This document shows positions 1 to 7,974 of a stretch of 25,973 bases of DNA, piece by piece. The DNA comes from a virus. Under the pieces are notes generated by a model. That model saw nothing but the letters and a program-made list of their open reading frames with translations, was not told the origin of the DNA and did not search any database. Within the stretch, counting starts at the first letter, position 1. Every line of letters begins with the position of its first letter. The position numbers were made by a program, and so were the translations under genes. The stretch spans positions 1 to 25,973 of IMG/VR virus record IMGVR_UViG_3300044846_004645, one strand, 5' to 3'.

Positions 1-1825
1 TAGCGTATCTTGTCATAATACCTTTGATAGGTGTAAAGTTGAACGGATTGTACATTGTAGGTGTTAATTGTAGAGGTACATACGGTGCGTAAATGTAACC
101 AGTATCAAGTAACGATGTTCCCTTGTGTCCAATCAAGATTTGGTTTGGTGGGAAGTAAGGGTCACGGTATACTTGGTAACGACCTGATAGAGTACCTACT
201 CTCTCAATACCCATGTTGTACTGATCTTGCTCAGGAGATGCGTTAGATACGTGGAAGTATTCTAAATCATCAAAGATTGCTGAAACTTCAGAAGATACAA
301 CGATCCAGTTAGCCCCACCACGAAGAGTTGACTTGTGGATTTGTGCTGACAATTGGTTGATTGCTGTTATCAAAGTTTGATTCCAATCTTTTTGAGTGTA
401 AGATGTAGTGATTTGAAGTCTTCTCCATCCGTTGTAATCCCAACGTAAGTTCCAAGCCGCTCCCTTTCTCAAGTCACGAAGAATTTCACGGTCAATCTCT
501 GCTGCTACTTGTTCTGACAACAATGCTGTCAATTCAGCTTCAGCGTCGATGTTGTGGAATGCCGCAACGTCTTGAGCAAGTTCTGGAGACCATTGTGCTC
601 TTAGTTTTCTTTCTGTAACAGATACAGTAACTGACTCAAGGTCAAAAGAAACCTCTCCGATTTCTTCTTCAAACTCAAGGTTTGCGTATCTTCTATAAGA
701 AGCGATGAATGCGTTAGTACAAGGTTCTGTTGCTCCAGTTACGTTTTCAGAAATATCATAAACTGTAGTACCTGTATAACCATCAAGTGTTTCTGCACCA
801 CAGTCAGTACATGCTGGACAAGATAAATCAACTTCTAAATAAATACAACCTGCTTGGTCACATATGTTGTTATATGCCCCACCGTTACCAGTTGAAGGGA
901 ATTGAGTGTATTGTGTATTAGAAGTAGGTTGTACAATTCCTTTTCCATAAATTTGAGTAACAACTCTAAATAAAAGAGGAGCTGTGATTACTACTGGATC
1001 TTCACAACCAGCGTTAAAAGTTGCTGCTGATGTAATACAGTTTGTTGAAGCGGATAAAACATCTAAGTTTGCTACAATTCTTAAGTCAGATAAGAAAGTT
1101 TCAGTATCAACTTCACTTCCATCAGGACCGATAAGTTTTCCAACACCATCGTAATTAAATCCACAAAGTTTGATAATCACTTTACGAACTTCTTTACCGT
1201 TATACGCGTCAGCTGCAGCGTTCTCCAAATTACTACCATTCCATACTTGTACTACAGTTGGTGAGGTAACAGCCGTCCACTTACCTTTTGAATAATCGAA
1301 CAATCCTGGAGGGTCTAATCCTGCTTCAGAACCTTCATAAAATAAATCATAAAGATTTTTAGCGTAAGGATAATTAGGTCCTCCAGTGTATCCTGGATAA
1401 CCAGCACCAACACCGTCAGTTCCAGGGTTAGATGGTGAACCTACAGGTGCGTAGTGAACCGCTTCACCTGTTGTAATATCAGTTGAGTACCCTTGAATAC
1501 GTGGTACAAAATAGAACAATTTACCGATAGGTAAGTTCATTGCTTGTACTGATACGATATCATTTGCCAACAATTTAGAGAATACACGTCTAACGATAGG
1601 GAAAACAACTGTTTCAAACGCTCCGTTAGAAGTCTCTGATGTAGCTTCGTTGATTAGGAAAGACGCTTGGTTTTCATACAACTGAGCGACGTTTTCTTTT
1701 AGATGACCTCTAAGTCCATCAAGGAACCCCAATCTGTCCCATTTGTTAATTGTATCTTCTTTGATAACCTTAAGGTGTTTAAGACCGATGTTACCAACAA
1801 GACCTGATTCTAATAATGCTCCCAT
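1..1825 (-). CDS. 23: Major capsid protein, T4 gp23-like (3' end outside window)
   Basis: Forms the hexameric shell of the phage head. The frame is open from the ATG at 1823-1825 to the window edge, at least 608 codons. Segments that match the gp23 family include VFPIVRRVFSKLLAND followed by VQAMNLPIGKLF (T4 has a matching PMNSPTG region), ERKLRAQWSPELAQD followed by DAEAELTALLSEQVAAEIDRE, and near the end TPIKGIMTRYA, which aligns with the T4 C-terminal region; only some tens of residues are probably missing. It is longer than T4 gp23 (about 520 aa). The extra length is in a central insertion with a cysteine cluster (C-x4-C, then CPACTDCG) around 780-870. It is the last gene read of the gp20-21-22-23 series, as in T4. 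An AT-rich element (1861-1870) lies 35 nt upstream of the start. Confidence is high from family motifs plus synteny. Confidence 0.95.
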   Translation of the reverse strand, partial: MGALLESGLVGNIGLKHLKVIKEDTINKWDRLGFLDGLRGHLKENVAQLYENQASFLINEATSETSNGAFETVVFPIVRRVFSKLLANDIVSVQAMNLPIGKLFYFVPRIQGYSTDITTGEAVHYAPVGSPSNPGTDGVGAGYPGYTGGPNYPYAKNLYDLFYEGSEAGLDPPGLFDYSKGKWTAVTSPTVVQVWNGSNLENAAADAYNGKEVRKVIIKLCGFNYDGVGKLIGPDGSEVDTETFLSDLRIVANLDVLSASTNCITSAATFNAGCEDPVVITAPLLFRVVTQIYGKGIVQPTSNTQYTQFPSTGNGGAYNNICDQAGCIYLEVDLSCPACTDCGAETLDGYTGTTVYDISENVTGATEPCTNAFIASYRRYANLEFEEEIGEVSFDLESVTVSVTERKLRAQWSPELAQDVAAFHNIDAEAELTALLSEQVAAEIDREILRDLRKGAAWNLRWDYNGWRRLQITTSYTQKDWNQTLITAINQLSAQIHKSTLRGGANWIVVSSEVSAIFDDLEYFHVSNASPEQDQYNMGIERVGTLSGRYQVYRDPYFPPNQILIGHKGTSLLDTGYIYAPYVPLQLTPTMYNPFNFTPIKGIMTRYA

Positions 1826-1860
1826 TTTTTTATTTTTTTCTTTTTTTTATTTTATGTATA

Positions 1861-1870
1861 ATATAAATAT
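1861..1870 (-). promoter_or_regulatory. Candidate late-promoter element upstream of capsid gene
   Basis: On the coding strand this reads ATATTTATAT, 35 nt upstream of the capsid ATG. It belongs to a recurring set of AATATTTAT(A/T) elements found upstream of many minus-strand genes here. A promoter role is inferred from recurrence and position only. Confidence 0.45.
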
Positions 1871-1888
1871 ACGGTTTTATTGAAAAGT

Positions 1889-3529
1889 TTAGTTTAACTT
1901 ATTCATTAAGTCTTTCATTCTCACAAATTGAGGGTTTTCATACGTTTTTGATTCAATCAAGTTTGTAGAGGATCCGTTACTTGGTGTTCTCATCACATTT
2001 CTATTGAATGACTCTGTAATCGTATTTTCTGACAACGTATTTGTTGCCAACTCATTTTTTAAAGATCTGTAAAGACTTTTTGATTCTTTCAAAGATTCTA
2101 CATTATCAAATCTTCTTAGAATGTTTATTTTTTCTTGTTTAGTTGTAGAATGTTCTGTAAATAATCTTGTGGCGTAAGCCAAGTTAGAATTAAAAACAGC
2201 CACTTCGTTAAGTTTTGTTCTGAACAAATCCAACGCTTTTCTGTATTCTTCATTCTTTTCTCTTAGAGTTTCCACTTCTTCGATGTTCTCAAATGTAAGG
2301 TTTCTATTTGGAGTGATTCCTTTTCTATGTCCTCTTCCTGATTTTGAACCATTACCATATGTACGAGAAGCTTCTTTGGTTTCTGATTTTTTTCCTCCTT
2401 TGATTTTGTTAACAATTTTCATAACTATTTCTGAGTTAGGATCTTCGTTACTGTAATCAAATTTGGCTTTACCAGATTTTCCATGACGTTTTTGACCTTC
2501 TTTCATTTTGGGGTTGAATCCGGCTTGATTTGGTTTTTTGTTATACTTGAATCCTTTTGACTCCCCAAAAATTTGGTCAGTTTCGTCACGAATGTCATCC
2601 CAACTTTCTCCTTCGTAAGTCATATCACCTTCAAGATACATTTCGTCAAGTTCATTTTCGAATTCCATCATATAATCTCCTTCACCTAAACCTTCGTCAC
2701 CCATTTCTGACTCGTCTTCGAATTCCATCATATAATCTCCTTCACCTAAACCTTCGTCACCCATAGTGTCAACTTCTAGTTCATAAAGAATTTCATCTTC
2801 ATCTTCCATGTCGAACTCATCATATCCACCCATGTCTTCTCCTTCCATGTCGAACTCATCATATCCACCCATGTCTTCGCCTTCCATGTCGAACTCATCA
2901 TATCCACCCATGTCTTCGCCTTCCATGTCGAACTCATCATATCCACCCATGTCGAACTCATCATATCCACCCATGTCTTCATCTCCTACTTCTAATTCAT
3001 AAATTGTATCTGAATTCATAAGTTCTTGTTGTTCATTTATTTTTATGAGGTACTCTGTGTCGTTTTCTGAGTCTTTTAAATTAAAAAAGTCACCCATTTT
3101 CTCAATGGAAACTTTATCATTTGCACCCATTTTTGAAAAAACTAATGCAACCTCATCGTCACTAGCCCCTCTTAAATCAATCGTTTCTTCGTCTTCAGTT
3201 TCATCATCCATAGCCATTTCATCATCCATAGCCATTTCATCATCAACATCAACGTCGGCGTCTTCATCGTCCATTGCTTCATCGTCAGCTGGTTCTTCTA
3301 CGTCAAAAGTTTCTTCATCTTCAACGTCTTCTACTTCGCCTTCAGGTTCTACAACCTCTTCTTCATCGTCTACTTCAACCTCGTCTTGTTCTTTCAGAGA
3401 TTCTTTTACTAGTGAATTGATTTCTTGTCTCATTGTTGAGGCAAGTATTCCTTTTGCATTTTCTTTAAGAGCGTCCTCCAAATTTTTCATTTGTATTACC
3501 GCCTCTTCCAAAACATTGTTTTTACTCAT
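1889..3529 (-). CDS. 22: Prohead core scaffold protein, gp22-like, with acidic tandem repeats
   Basis: Probable scaffold on which the head shell assembles and which the prohead protease then digests. The ATG at 3527-3529 (MSKNNVLEEA) is preferred over a TTG 18 nt upstream because an AT-rich element lies just before it. The product is about 546 aa: a short helical N-terminus, about 300 strongly acidic residues rich in D, E, M and G, a basic segment (GQKRHGKSGKAKFDYS), then a charged helical region (EVETLREKNEEYRKALDLF) resembling the gp22 C-terminal half. The acidic part contains a 13-residue tandem repeat built on GGYDEFDMEGEDM and two copies of a 20-residue unit with GDEGLGEGDYMMEFE. T4 gp22 is about 270 aa, so this protein is about twice as long. 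It sits between the protease and capsid genes as in T4. Identity rests on synteny, composition and the C-terminal helix, not on catalytic motifs. Confidence 0.7.
   Translation of the reverse strand: MSKNNVLEEAVIQMKNLEDALKENAKGILASTMRQEINSLVKESLKEQDEVEVDDEEEVVEPEGEVEDVEDEETFDVEEPADDEAMDDEDADVDVDDEMAMDDEMAMDDETEDEETIDLRGASDDEVALVFSKMGANDKVSIEKMGDFFNLKDSENDTEYLIKINEQQELMNSDTIYELEVGDEDMGGYDEFDMGGYDEFDMEGEDMGGYDEFDMEGEDMGGYDEFDMEGEDMGGYDEFDMEDEDEILYELEVDTMGDEGLGEGDYMMEFEDESEMGDEGLGEGDYMMEFENELDEMYLEGDMTYEGESWDDIRDETDQIFGESKGFKYNKKPNQAGFNPKMKEGQKRHGKSGKAKFDYSNEDPNSEIVMKIVNKIKGGKKSETKEASRTYGNGSKSGRGHRKGITPNRNLTFENIEEVETLREKNEEYRKALDLFRTKLNEVAVFNSNLAYATRLFTEHSTTKQEKINILRRFDNVESLKESKSLYRSLKNELATNTLSENTITESFNRNVMRTPSNGSSTNLIESKTYENPQFVRMKDLMNKLN
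2657..2764. repeat. Two direct copies, 60-bp period, inside scaffold gene
   Basis: A 48-bp sequence at 2657-2704 is repeated without change at 2717-2764. It encodes the duplicated GDEGLGEGDYMMEFE unit. Identity at the DNA level, including third codon positions, suggests recent duplication. Confidence 0.85.
2806..2980. repeat. 39-bp coding tandem repeat inside scaffold gene
   Basis: About four to five units, including one shortened unit near 2940-2980, encode MGGYDEFDMEGED. Copies differ by single bases such as tcttcg versus tcttct. The repeats stay in frame and are acidic, so they look like expandable coding repeats and not a CRISPR array. Confidence 0.85.
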
Positions 3530-3546
3530 TAATTGAATTGTTTTCA

Positions 3547-3556
3547 ATATAAATAT
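3547..3556 (-). promoter_or_regulatory. Candidate late-promoter element upstream of scaffold gene
   Basis: Coding strand reads ATATTTATAT, ending 17 nt before the ATG at 3529 and downstream of an intrinsic terminator. It is a member of the recurring motif set. Confidence 0.45.
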
Positions 3557-3591
3557 AATGGAGAATAAAAAAAGTTAGTTTTGAGTAAAAT

Positions 3592-3627
3592 AAAAAAGGG
3601 ATAAACAATAGTTCATCCCTTTTTTTT
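3592..3627. terminator. Bidirectional intrinsic terminator
   Basis: Arms aaaaaagggat (3592-3602) and atccctttttt (3615-3625) form an 11-bp stem with a 12-nt loop. On the minus strand it ends the transcript that carries the protease and DUF4494-like genes, before the scaffold gene starts its own unit. It is symmetrical enough to work both ways. Confidence 0.8.
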
Positions 3628-3646
3628 AAAAATTATTTATTTTAAT

Positions 3647-3862
3647 TTATTCAATTACCTCATCAATTTTAGATTCGGTGATAGAGGTAATTCTCCAATC
3701 CATTGAATAGTTTTCATAAACTTTAGTTACTTTTGCTTCTACATCTGTAGGAGTATATCCCAAAACTAACTTTTCCTCTTTTTGTTTTTTTACTTTACCT
3801 GATTCTGTATCTAATAGGTCTGAAGTAATTTTTGCTACAAAATATTTTTCTCCTTGTTCCAT
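3647..3862 (-). CDS. Small DUF4494-like protein
   Basis: 71 aa with no catalytic motif. The pattern KYFVAKITSDLLD, KQKEEKLVLGYTPTDVEAK, then WRITSITESKIDEVIE resembles the small DUF4494 family seen in Bacteroidota and their phages (an extended strand pair, a family signature like E-x-YLV-x-A-x-S-x-TEAE, and a C-terminal strand). It starts 8 nt after the protease stop codon and is followed by a terminator, so it is the last gene of the protease transcript. Its role is unknown; position suggests head assembly. The family assignment is from memory of the pattern. Confidence 0.75.
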   Translation of the reverse strand: MEQGEKYFVAKITSDLLDTESGKVKKQKEEKLVLGYTPTDVEAKVTKVYENYSMDWRITSITESKIDEVIE

Positions 3863-3869
3863 AAATTTT

Positions 3870-4586
3870 TTATTTATCCAAATAATCGGATAATCGTTTC
3901 ATTAAGTCAAGTGATTTGTTTCCTGTTTCTCCGATATTTCTTTCTACTGACATTTTCTTTTCTTCATCCAAGTTTTCTTCATACTTAAATCTATCATCCT
4001 TATTTAAAAATAAGTAAGCGCCTGGTGTAGATGGAGAAGATACTAAATCAAAACAAATTAATTCAAAGTCGTCCTGAACTTCATTTTGTTCACCAACTTT
4101 CTTAAGTGACCCCACTCCACGAGATGAAATTCCTAAAGTAACCCCTTGTCTTAAATAATTTGCGGCTAAGTCTCCTTTTGTAGAACACACTCCACTTTCA
4201 TGAAAACCAGGACTTGTTAACAATTTTAACTTACCCAAAAGAACAGGACCATCCCACCAAACTTCGGTTATAATATGCGAAACTCTATCTAAATCTATAA
4301 GGGAAGATTCAGGGTGATTAAGTTCTGAAAGGGAAGTTCCTTTCTCTATCATTTTTTTATAATTTTCCGCTTCTCTTTTTAATATTTTTTCAGGATATAT
4401 TCTTCCATTTCTGTTTGGGGTATTGTACTTTTGTAATACAGCATAAAATTCAAATGGTTTAGAGTGGTCAAGAAAATTTTTATTTTCCATTATATAGGAA
4501 TTGTTTTTTGTTTTTGGATCTATAAACCCAGCATCATACTCAATTAAAATTCCTTTACCAATTTCGTTTGGTCCTAATATTTTCAT
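3870..4586 (-). CDS. 21: Prohead core protease, T4 gp21-like
   Basis: Serine-type endopeptidase that cleaves scaffold and capsid N-termini during head maturation. The 238-aa product is close to the T4 gp21 size (about 212 aa). Visible family features in order are NRNGRIYPEKIL (about residues 57-68), the histidine in SELNHPESS (about 91), the serine in LGISSRGVGS (about 152-161), and FDLVSSPSTPGAYLF (about 179-193). The His and Ser segments are the expected catalytic positions of this family. The gene lies between portal and scaffold genes as in T4. An AATATTTATT element is 14 nt upstream of the ATG. Confidence 0.92.
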   Translation of the reverse strand: MKILGPNEIGKGILIEYDAGFIDPKTKNNSYIMENKNFLDHSKPFEFYAVLQKYNTPNRNGRIYPEKILKREAENYKKMIEKGTSLSELNHPESSLIDLDRVSHIITEVWWDGPVLLGKLKLLTSPGFHESGVCSTKGDLAANYLRQGVTLGISSRGVGSLKKVGEQNEVQDDFELICFDLVSSPSTPGAYLFLNKDDRFKYEENLDEEKKMSVERNIGETGNKSLDLMKRLSDYLDK

Positions 4587-4600
4587 GTTAAAAGTTTTTT

Positions 4601-4610
4601 AATAAATATT
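4601..4610 (-). promoter_or_regulatory. Candidate late-promoter element upstream of protease gene
   Basis: Coding strand AATATTTATT, ending 14 nt before the protease ATG; member of the recurring set. It overlaps the end of the upstream gene (stop at 4609). Confidence 0.4.
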
Positions 4611-5076
4611 AAACCTTTTCAGTTTTTACTTTTATTAGTTTTGAATTTCCATTTTTGGTGAGATAAAAATTAAAATATTCGTTTTTATTCAGTACATCAT
4701 AGTAAATGTTTTTAACTAAAGACTTTAATGAATTCTTTAATATTACAGATTTAAAATCAATTTCTTTTAACATATATAAGTTAATTTCTAAATTCAGGAA
4801 AGATTTTTTATTTATCTGTAATCCACTTGTTCTAAGGTCTAAATCCACAATAAATTTATCCTCAAATAGTTTTTTGTCGACGTTATTGAACACTGAATGC
4901 TTTATTTGCCGATTCATATTTAATACAACTCTAGACCAATTTTCGACTTCTTTTTTTGGTTCGACCCATGTTTGTAAATTTAAGTAGAGTGATTTAAACT
5001 CTTTACTGTCTACGGTTCCATACGTTATTTTTGAAGACTTGAACCCTATAATCTTTGCCGTTTTCCCTTTTTTCAT
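4609..5076 (-). CDS. Hypothetical protein in the gp67/gp68 position
   Basis: 155 aa, basic, predicted mixed alpha/beta, with no recognised motif. N-terminus MKKGKTAKIIGFKSS; the middle holds alternating hydrophobic strands (DKFIVDLDLRTSGLQI and SFLNLEINLYMLKEID). In T4 the two small prohead core genes 67 and 68 lie between 20 and 21, and this gene occupies that interval. The placement suggests a head role, but no sequence resemblance to gp67 or gp68 is visible. The next gene begins 23 nt after its stop. Confidence 0.75.
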   Translation of the reverse strand: MKKGKTAKIIGFKSSKITYGTVDSKEFKSLYLNLQTWVEPKKEVENWSRVVLNMNRQIKHSVFNNVDKKLFEDKFIVDLDLRTSGLQINKKSFLNLEINLYMLKEIDFKSVILKNSLKSLVKNIYYDVLNKNEYFNFYLTKNGNSKLIKVKTEKV

Positions 5077-5120
5077 AAATTTTTTTCATACAAAAGATGT
5101 TTATTTTTTGTAAGTTTACA

Positions 5121-5128
5121 TATTTTTG
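5121..5128 (+). promoter_or_regulatory. TAnnTTTG-type -7 element for the bS21 gene
   Basis: TATTTTTG fits the Bacteroidota -7 consensus TAnnTTTG and lies 36 nt before the bS21 ATG. No TTG is found 20 nt upstream (a TTG occurs only 10 nt away), so the -33 part is weak. Confidence 0.4.
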
Positions 5129-5164
5129 TGATATGTATCAATATAGTAAAAAATAAATCCAAAT

Positions 5165-5350
5165 ATGCTTATAGTAGAAATAAAGAGAGGTGACTTAGAA
5201 AAAGGTCTTAAAGATTTAAAAAGTAAGGTAATTAAAACAAGACAAAACAGCATACTTAATAATCTTAAAGAATATAAAAAAAAATCTGTCGTTAAAAGAC
5301 AGATTTTAAATAAAGCTAAGTATGTAGAAAAAAAGTTTAAAAAGTCTTAA
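5165..5350 (+). CDS. rpsU: Ribosomal protein bS21 homologue (phage-encoded)
   Basis: 61 aa, highly basic. It aligns along its length with bS21: MLIVEIKRGD matches the flavobacterial start MLIIPIKDGE, then LEKGLKDLKSKVIKT matches the ALKRYKRKFDKT helix, and KKSVVKRQILNKAKY matches KPSVVKRAQIQKAAY. bS21 binds the small subunit near the 3' end of 16S rRNA; in Bacteroidota it helps hide the anti-Shine-Dalgarno sequence. The gene is alone on the plus strand inside the minus-strand head operon. Its leader is A-rich with no Shine-Dalgarno sequence. The 3' end overlaps the convergent 240-aa gene by 4 nt. Viral bS21 genes are known from metagenomic and cultured phages. Expected effect: altering initiation on infected-cell ribosomes (inference). 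Confidence 0.82.
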   Translation: MLIVEIKRGDLEKGLKDLKSKVIKTRQNSILNNLKEYKKKSVVKRQILNKAKYVEKKFKKS

Positions 5351-6069
5351 ATATTTTCATTTAAAGATTTTAATTTAACGTAATTCAACTTATTGTATTT
5401 TTCAGATTGTATTTTAGTGATGGTCTCATTAATCGTATTAATCACATCATTATCAGATTCTTGACTTTTCATATTTTCAAGTCTTTTTAATGTTGTTTCT
5501 TTTATTGCTTCAAATTTAATCTCTAATTTTTTGTCGTCTTCTTTTATTAGAGTTTTAAGTTCTTTTTGTTCAGATTCACTTAAAGAATTAATATAGTCAT
5601 TAATTGTTTTATTTGCAACATTAACCATATTTTTTATCGGTAGAATTTTTTTTACCCCTTGTATTGTGTCGGATTCGTTAGATTTAATACCTTCCAAAAT
5701 TATCTTTTTACTTTTAATCTTGTTTTCTAACTGAAGTATGTCACTTGAAAATAGGTTATCAATATCTTCGTATTTGTTTTTGGTTTTTATATTAGAAACC
5801 CAAACACGAATTTCATCTAAAGTTTTTTTATTAATTTTGTTAATGGTATTTTCATAGATATTAATAGATTCGTTTAGATATTGATTTGCAACATCTTCAT
5901 TTAATCCTTTTTTCTTAGAAAGTTCATCATACATAAGATATAATTTACTTATGTTTTTATTTTTTGTAACCATCTCATTAAAAATGAATAATGCATCATT
6001 GAATGTCCCGTTCTGATATGATTCAGTTAGATATTCTTCTATTTTAGATTTTAAAAGTCCAAATTTCAT
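5347..6069 (-). CDS. Helical hypothetical protein next to portal gene
   Basis: 240 aa, almost entirely predicted helix and coiled coil, rich in K, E, N and I. No recognised domain. N-terminus MKFGLLKSKIEEYLTES, then a helical repeat-like part (FNDALFIFNEMVTKNKNI), and a C-terminal charged coil (KLEIKFEAIKETTLKRLEN). It is read directly after the portal gene, in the interval that holds small prohead core genes in T4, so a core or head-assembly role is a positional inference. An ATATTTATAT element lies 13 nt upstream of its ATG. Confidence 0.75.
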   Translation of the reverse strand: MKFGLLKSKIEEYLTESYQNGTFNDALFIFNEMVTKNKNISKLYLMYDELSKKKGLNEDVANQYLNESINIYENTINKINKKTLDEIRVWVSNIKTKNKYEDIDNLFSSDILQLENKIKSKKIILEGIKSNESDTIQGVKKILPIKNMVNVANKTINDYINSLSESEQKELKTLIKEDDKKLEIKFEAIKETTLKRLENMKSQESDNDVINTINETITKIQSEKYNKLNYVKLKSLNENI

Positions 6070-6082
6070 AATTTATTTTTTA

Positions 6083-6092
6083 ATATAAATAT
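6083..6092 (-). promoter_or_regulatory. Candidate late-promoter element before the 240-aa gene
   Basis: Coding strand ATATTTATAT, ending 13 nt before the ATG at 6069 and overlapping the last base of the portal stop codon. Member of the recurring set. Confidence 0.42.
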
Positions 6093-7912
6093 CAACTATT
6101 AAGCAATTTATCTAATTCATCTTCCATTGTCCCTAAAGAATTATTTGCTTTAGATAAGTCCAAGTATTCATCACCAAATAAATCATCGGATTCTAACAAT
6201 AAATTTAAATTGTTTTTCTTAAAACTTTCAGGAATTGGTGGGCCTCCTCCCGACTCTCCTCCTGGCGGTGGAGGTGGTGGTCCTCCCATATCTCCTCCTG
6301 GTGGAGGTGGTGGTGCTCCTGCCTCTCCTCCCGCAGCCGCTCCAGCACTTTGAGTTCCTCCTGTTTGTGTTTTATAAAGTTTATCCACAGTATCAAAGAA
6401 ACCTGTATGTGTAATAATGGTTGCGGTGTTCGCTAACTCAGCAGATACAGCCCTCTCGAGCCTAATTTGATTTAATTCAAGTTTAATTTCTTCGTCAGAG
6501 AATCCGAAAATGTGTTTCTTAGCCCATGTTGCGGATGTCGGTTGTAATGAATTAGGTATTTCCGTTACTAAATCTTTATAAAGTAATACCCTTTCCTTCC
6601 AAACCTCAATCATTAATAAATCAGCCTGTTTTGATGGATTCGTTAAACCTAATGTGAAGTTTTGTAATTCATCCTCAAAACCTAATAAAAATAAATGTAT
6701 TATTGCAATTTTATTTAATTCTGCAATTACACTTTTTTGTATCTTATGAATAGTCCTTGCAAATCTAATGTCAAGTAATGAAAGATTTTTACCATCACCA
6801 ACAGGTTCTTCAAACCCCAAATAAGCCTTAGGTATTCTTAAAGCGGTTAATAATTTCTTTTGAATATATTCGATATCTGCAATTTCTGAAAGGTTCGCCG
6901 CACCCGCTAAGGTCTCAATAGGCATTGTTTGTGCTGCGTCTCTAACAGGTATAAAGTAATCTTGATCTACCGCCATTTGATTAAATCTTAAATCAACATT
7001 ACCTGATTTTGAATCGACAACTTGGTCTCTTTTAAATTTGTTTGCTACCCTTTGTACGTAAGCCTCAACATCCTTATCGTCCATGTTCCCAACATAAACC
7101 TTGAATACGCGTCTTTCAGGGGCTCTTGATGTCCTATATATTAACATCGCATCTTCCGCTAATACCAATTGTTTCCAAATACGTCTTGCCTTTTCTAACA
7201 TAGATGTTCCGTATGGTAATTTTCTATCGTCACCTAATAATCTAAAGTGAGCAATCTCCCAAGTATTGAATTCAGAGTCTTTATTTTTCCAAGTAAATCT
7301 TAGATTTTTTTCTTTCATTGATGGAGTGGTATTAGTTGACCTTGTCTCCATACCTCTTTCTAACCTTTCTATTTCAATGTTTGGTAATTGTAAACAACCC
7401 ACAACTCCCTTTTCTGGGTCTAATTTTAGATACACAAAATTATCACCATACTTACACATATTTCTAACCCACATTTGTAAGTTAGTGTTTACGTCTAAAT
7501 TATTATTAAACAAATCTACAAGAATACTTTTTATTCTTTTTGATTCAGAATATATTTGTAAAATATAACCATCTTGATTAGGTGTTGTTGACTCTTCGGC
7601 ATATATGTCAAGTGCCGTTGATATCTCTGGTGTGTATTCCATAGATTCATAATCATAGAATGCAGAAATTCTATTTGGTTCATAATAAACCGCCTGACTA
7701 TAAAGGTTATTTTCAATCTTTTTCCAATTGTCATTAAGAAAAAGAGTTTGTTGCATTTCTAATTTACCCTTTTCATATTCTGCTTTACTTTGAGTTCTTA
7801 AAATTTCTTTTTTGTCAAACTTATAAGTAGGGTCATCCATACCTAGCAAAGAGTTAGGACCAAAAGTTTTGGATAATCTTTGCCAAACCGTTAAATTTTT
7901 ATTTTCTTCCAT
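6092..7912 (-). CDS. 20: Portal vertex protein, T4 gp20-like
   Basis: Forms the dodecameric portal through which DNA enters and leaves the head and to which the terminase docks. 606 aa; T4 gp20 is about 520 aa. Family segments: AFYDYESMEYTPEISTALDIYAEEST (about 84-109, given here as the start and end of one helix region), MWVRNMCKYGDNFVYLKLD (about 147-165), PYGTSMLEKARRIWKQL (about 233-249), YRTSRAPERRVFKVYVGN (about 259-276), and KKLLTALRIPKAYLGFEE. The extra length is a C-terminal tail with a Gly/Pro-rich linker (about 530-560, runs of five and six prolines) followed by an acidic helix ending DELDKLLNS. It precedes the gp67/68-position genes and protease as in T4. Confidence 0.95.
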   Translation of the reverse strand: MEENKNLTVWQRLSKTFGPNSLLGMDDPTYKFDKKEILRTQSKAEYEKGKLEMQQTLFLNDNWKKIENNLYSQAVYYEPNRISAFYDYESMEYTPEISTALDIYAEESTTPNQDGYILQIYSESKRIKSILVDLFNNNLDVNTNLQMWVRNMCKYGDNFVYLKLDPEKGVVGCLQLPNIEIERLERGMETRSTNTTPSMKEKNLRFTWKNKDSEFNTWEIAHFRLLGDDRKLPYGTSMLEKARRIWKQLVLAEDAMLIYRTSRAPERRVFKVYVGNMDDKDVEAYVQRVANKFKRDQVVDSKSGNVDLRFNQMAVDQDYFIPVRDAAQTMPIETLAGAANLSEIADIEYIQKKLLTALRIPKAYLGFEEPVGDGKNLSLLDIRFARTIHKIQKSVIAELNKIAIIHLFLLGFEDELQNFTLGLTNPSKQADLLMIEVWKERVLLYKDLVTEIPNSLQPTSATWAKKHIFGFSDEEIKLELNQIRLERAVSAELANTATIITHTGFFDTVDKLYKTQTGGTQSAGAAAGGEAGAPPPPPGGDMGGPPPPPPGGESGGGPPIPESFKKNNLNLLLESDDLFGDEYLDLSKANNSLGTMEDELDKLLNS

Positions 7913-7974
7913 ATTTTTTATATCATTTTAAAAATAGATATATTAATAATTATGTATATCTTTAATTAATTTTT

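Noticed and set aside
61-246. Plus-strand reading frame of 61 codons
   Set aside because: It lies wholly antisense to the major capsid gene, which is strongly supported by family motifs.
1861-1870. Classic T4 late promoter TATAAATA
   Set aside because: TATAAATA-like sequence is on the plus strand here, opposite to the genes. Only the reverse-complement form faces the genes, so it is reported as a separate candidate motif.
2806-2980. Regular repeats that might be a CRISPR array
   Set aside because: Units are contiguous, in frame and coding, with no unique spacers.
3045-3536. Serine-rich plus-strand reading frame of 163 codons
   Set aside because: It is the antisense image of the Asp/Glu-rich codons of the scaffold gene; no leader or domain supports it.
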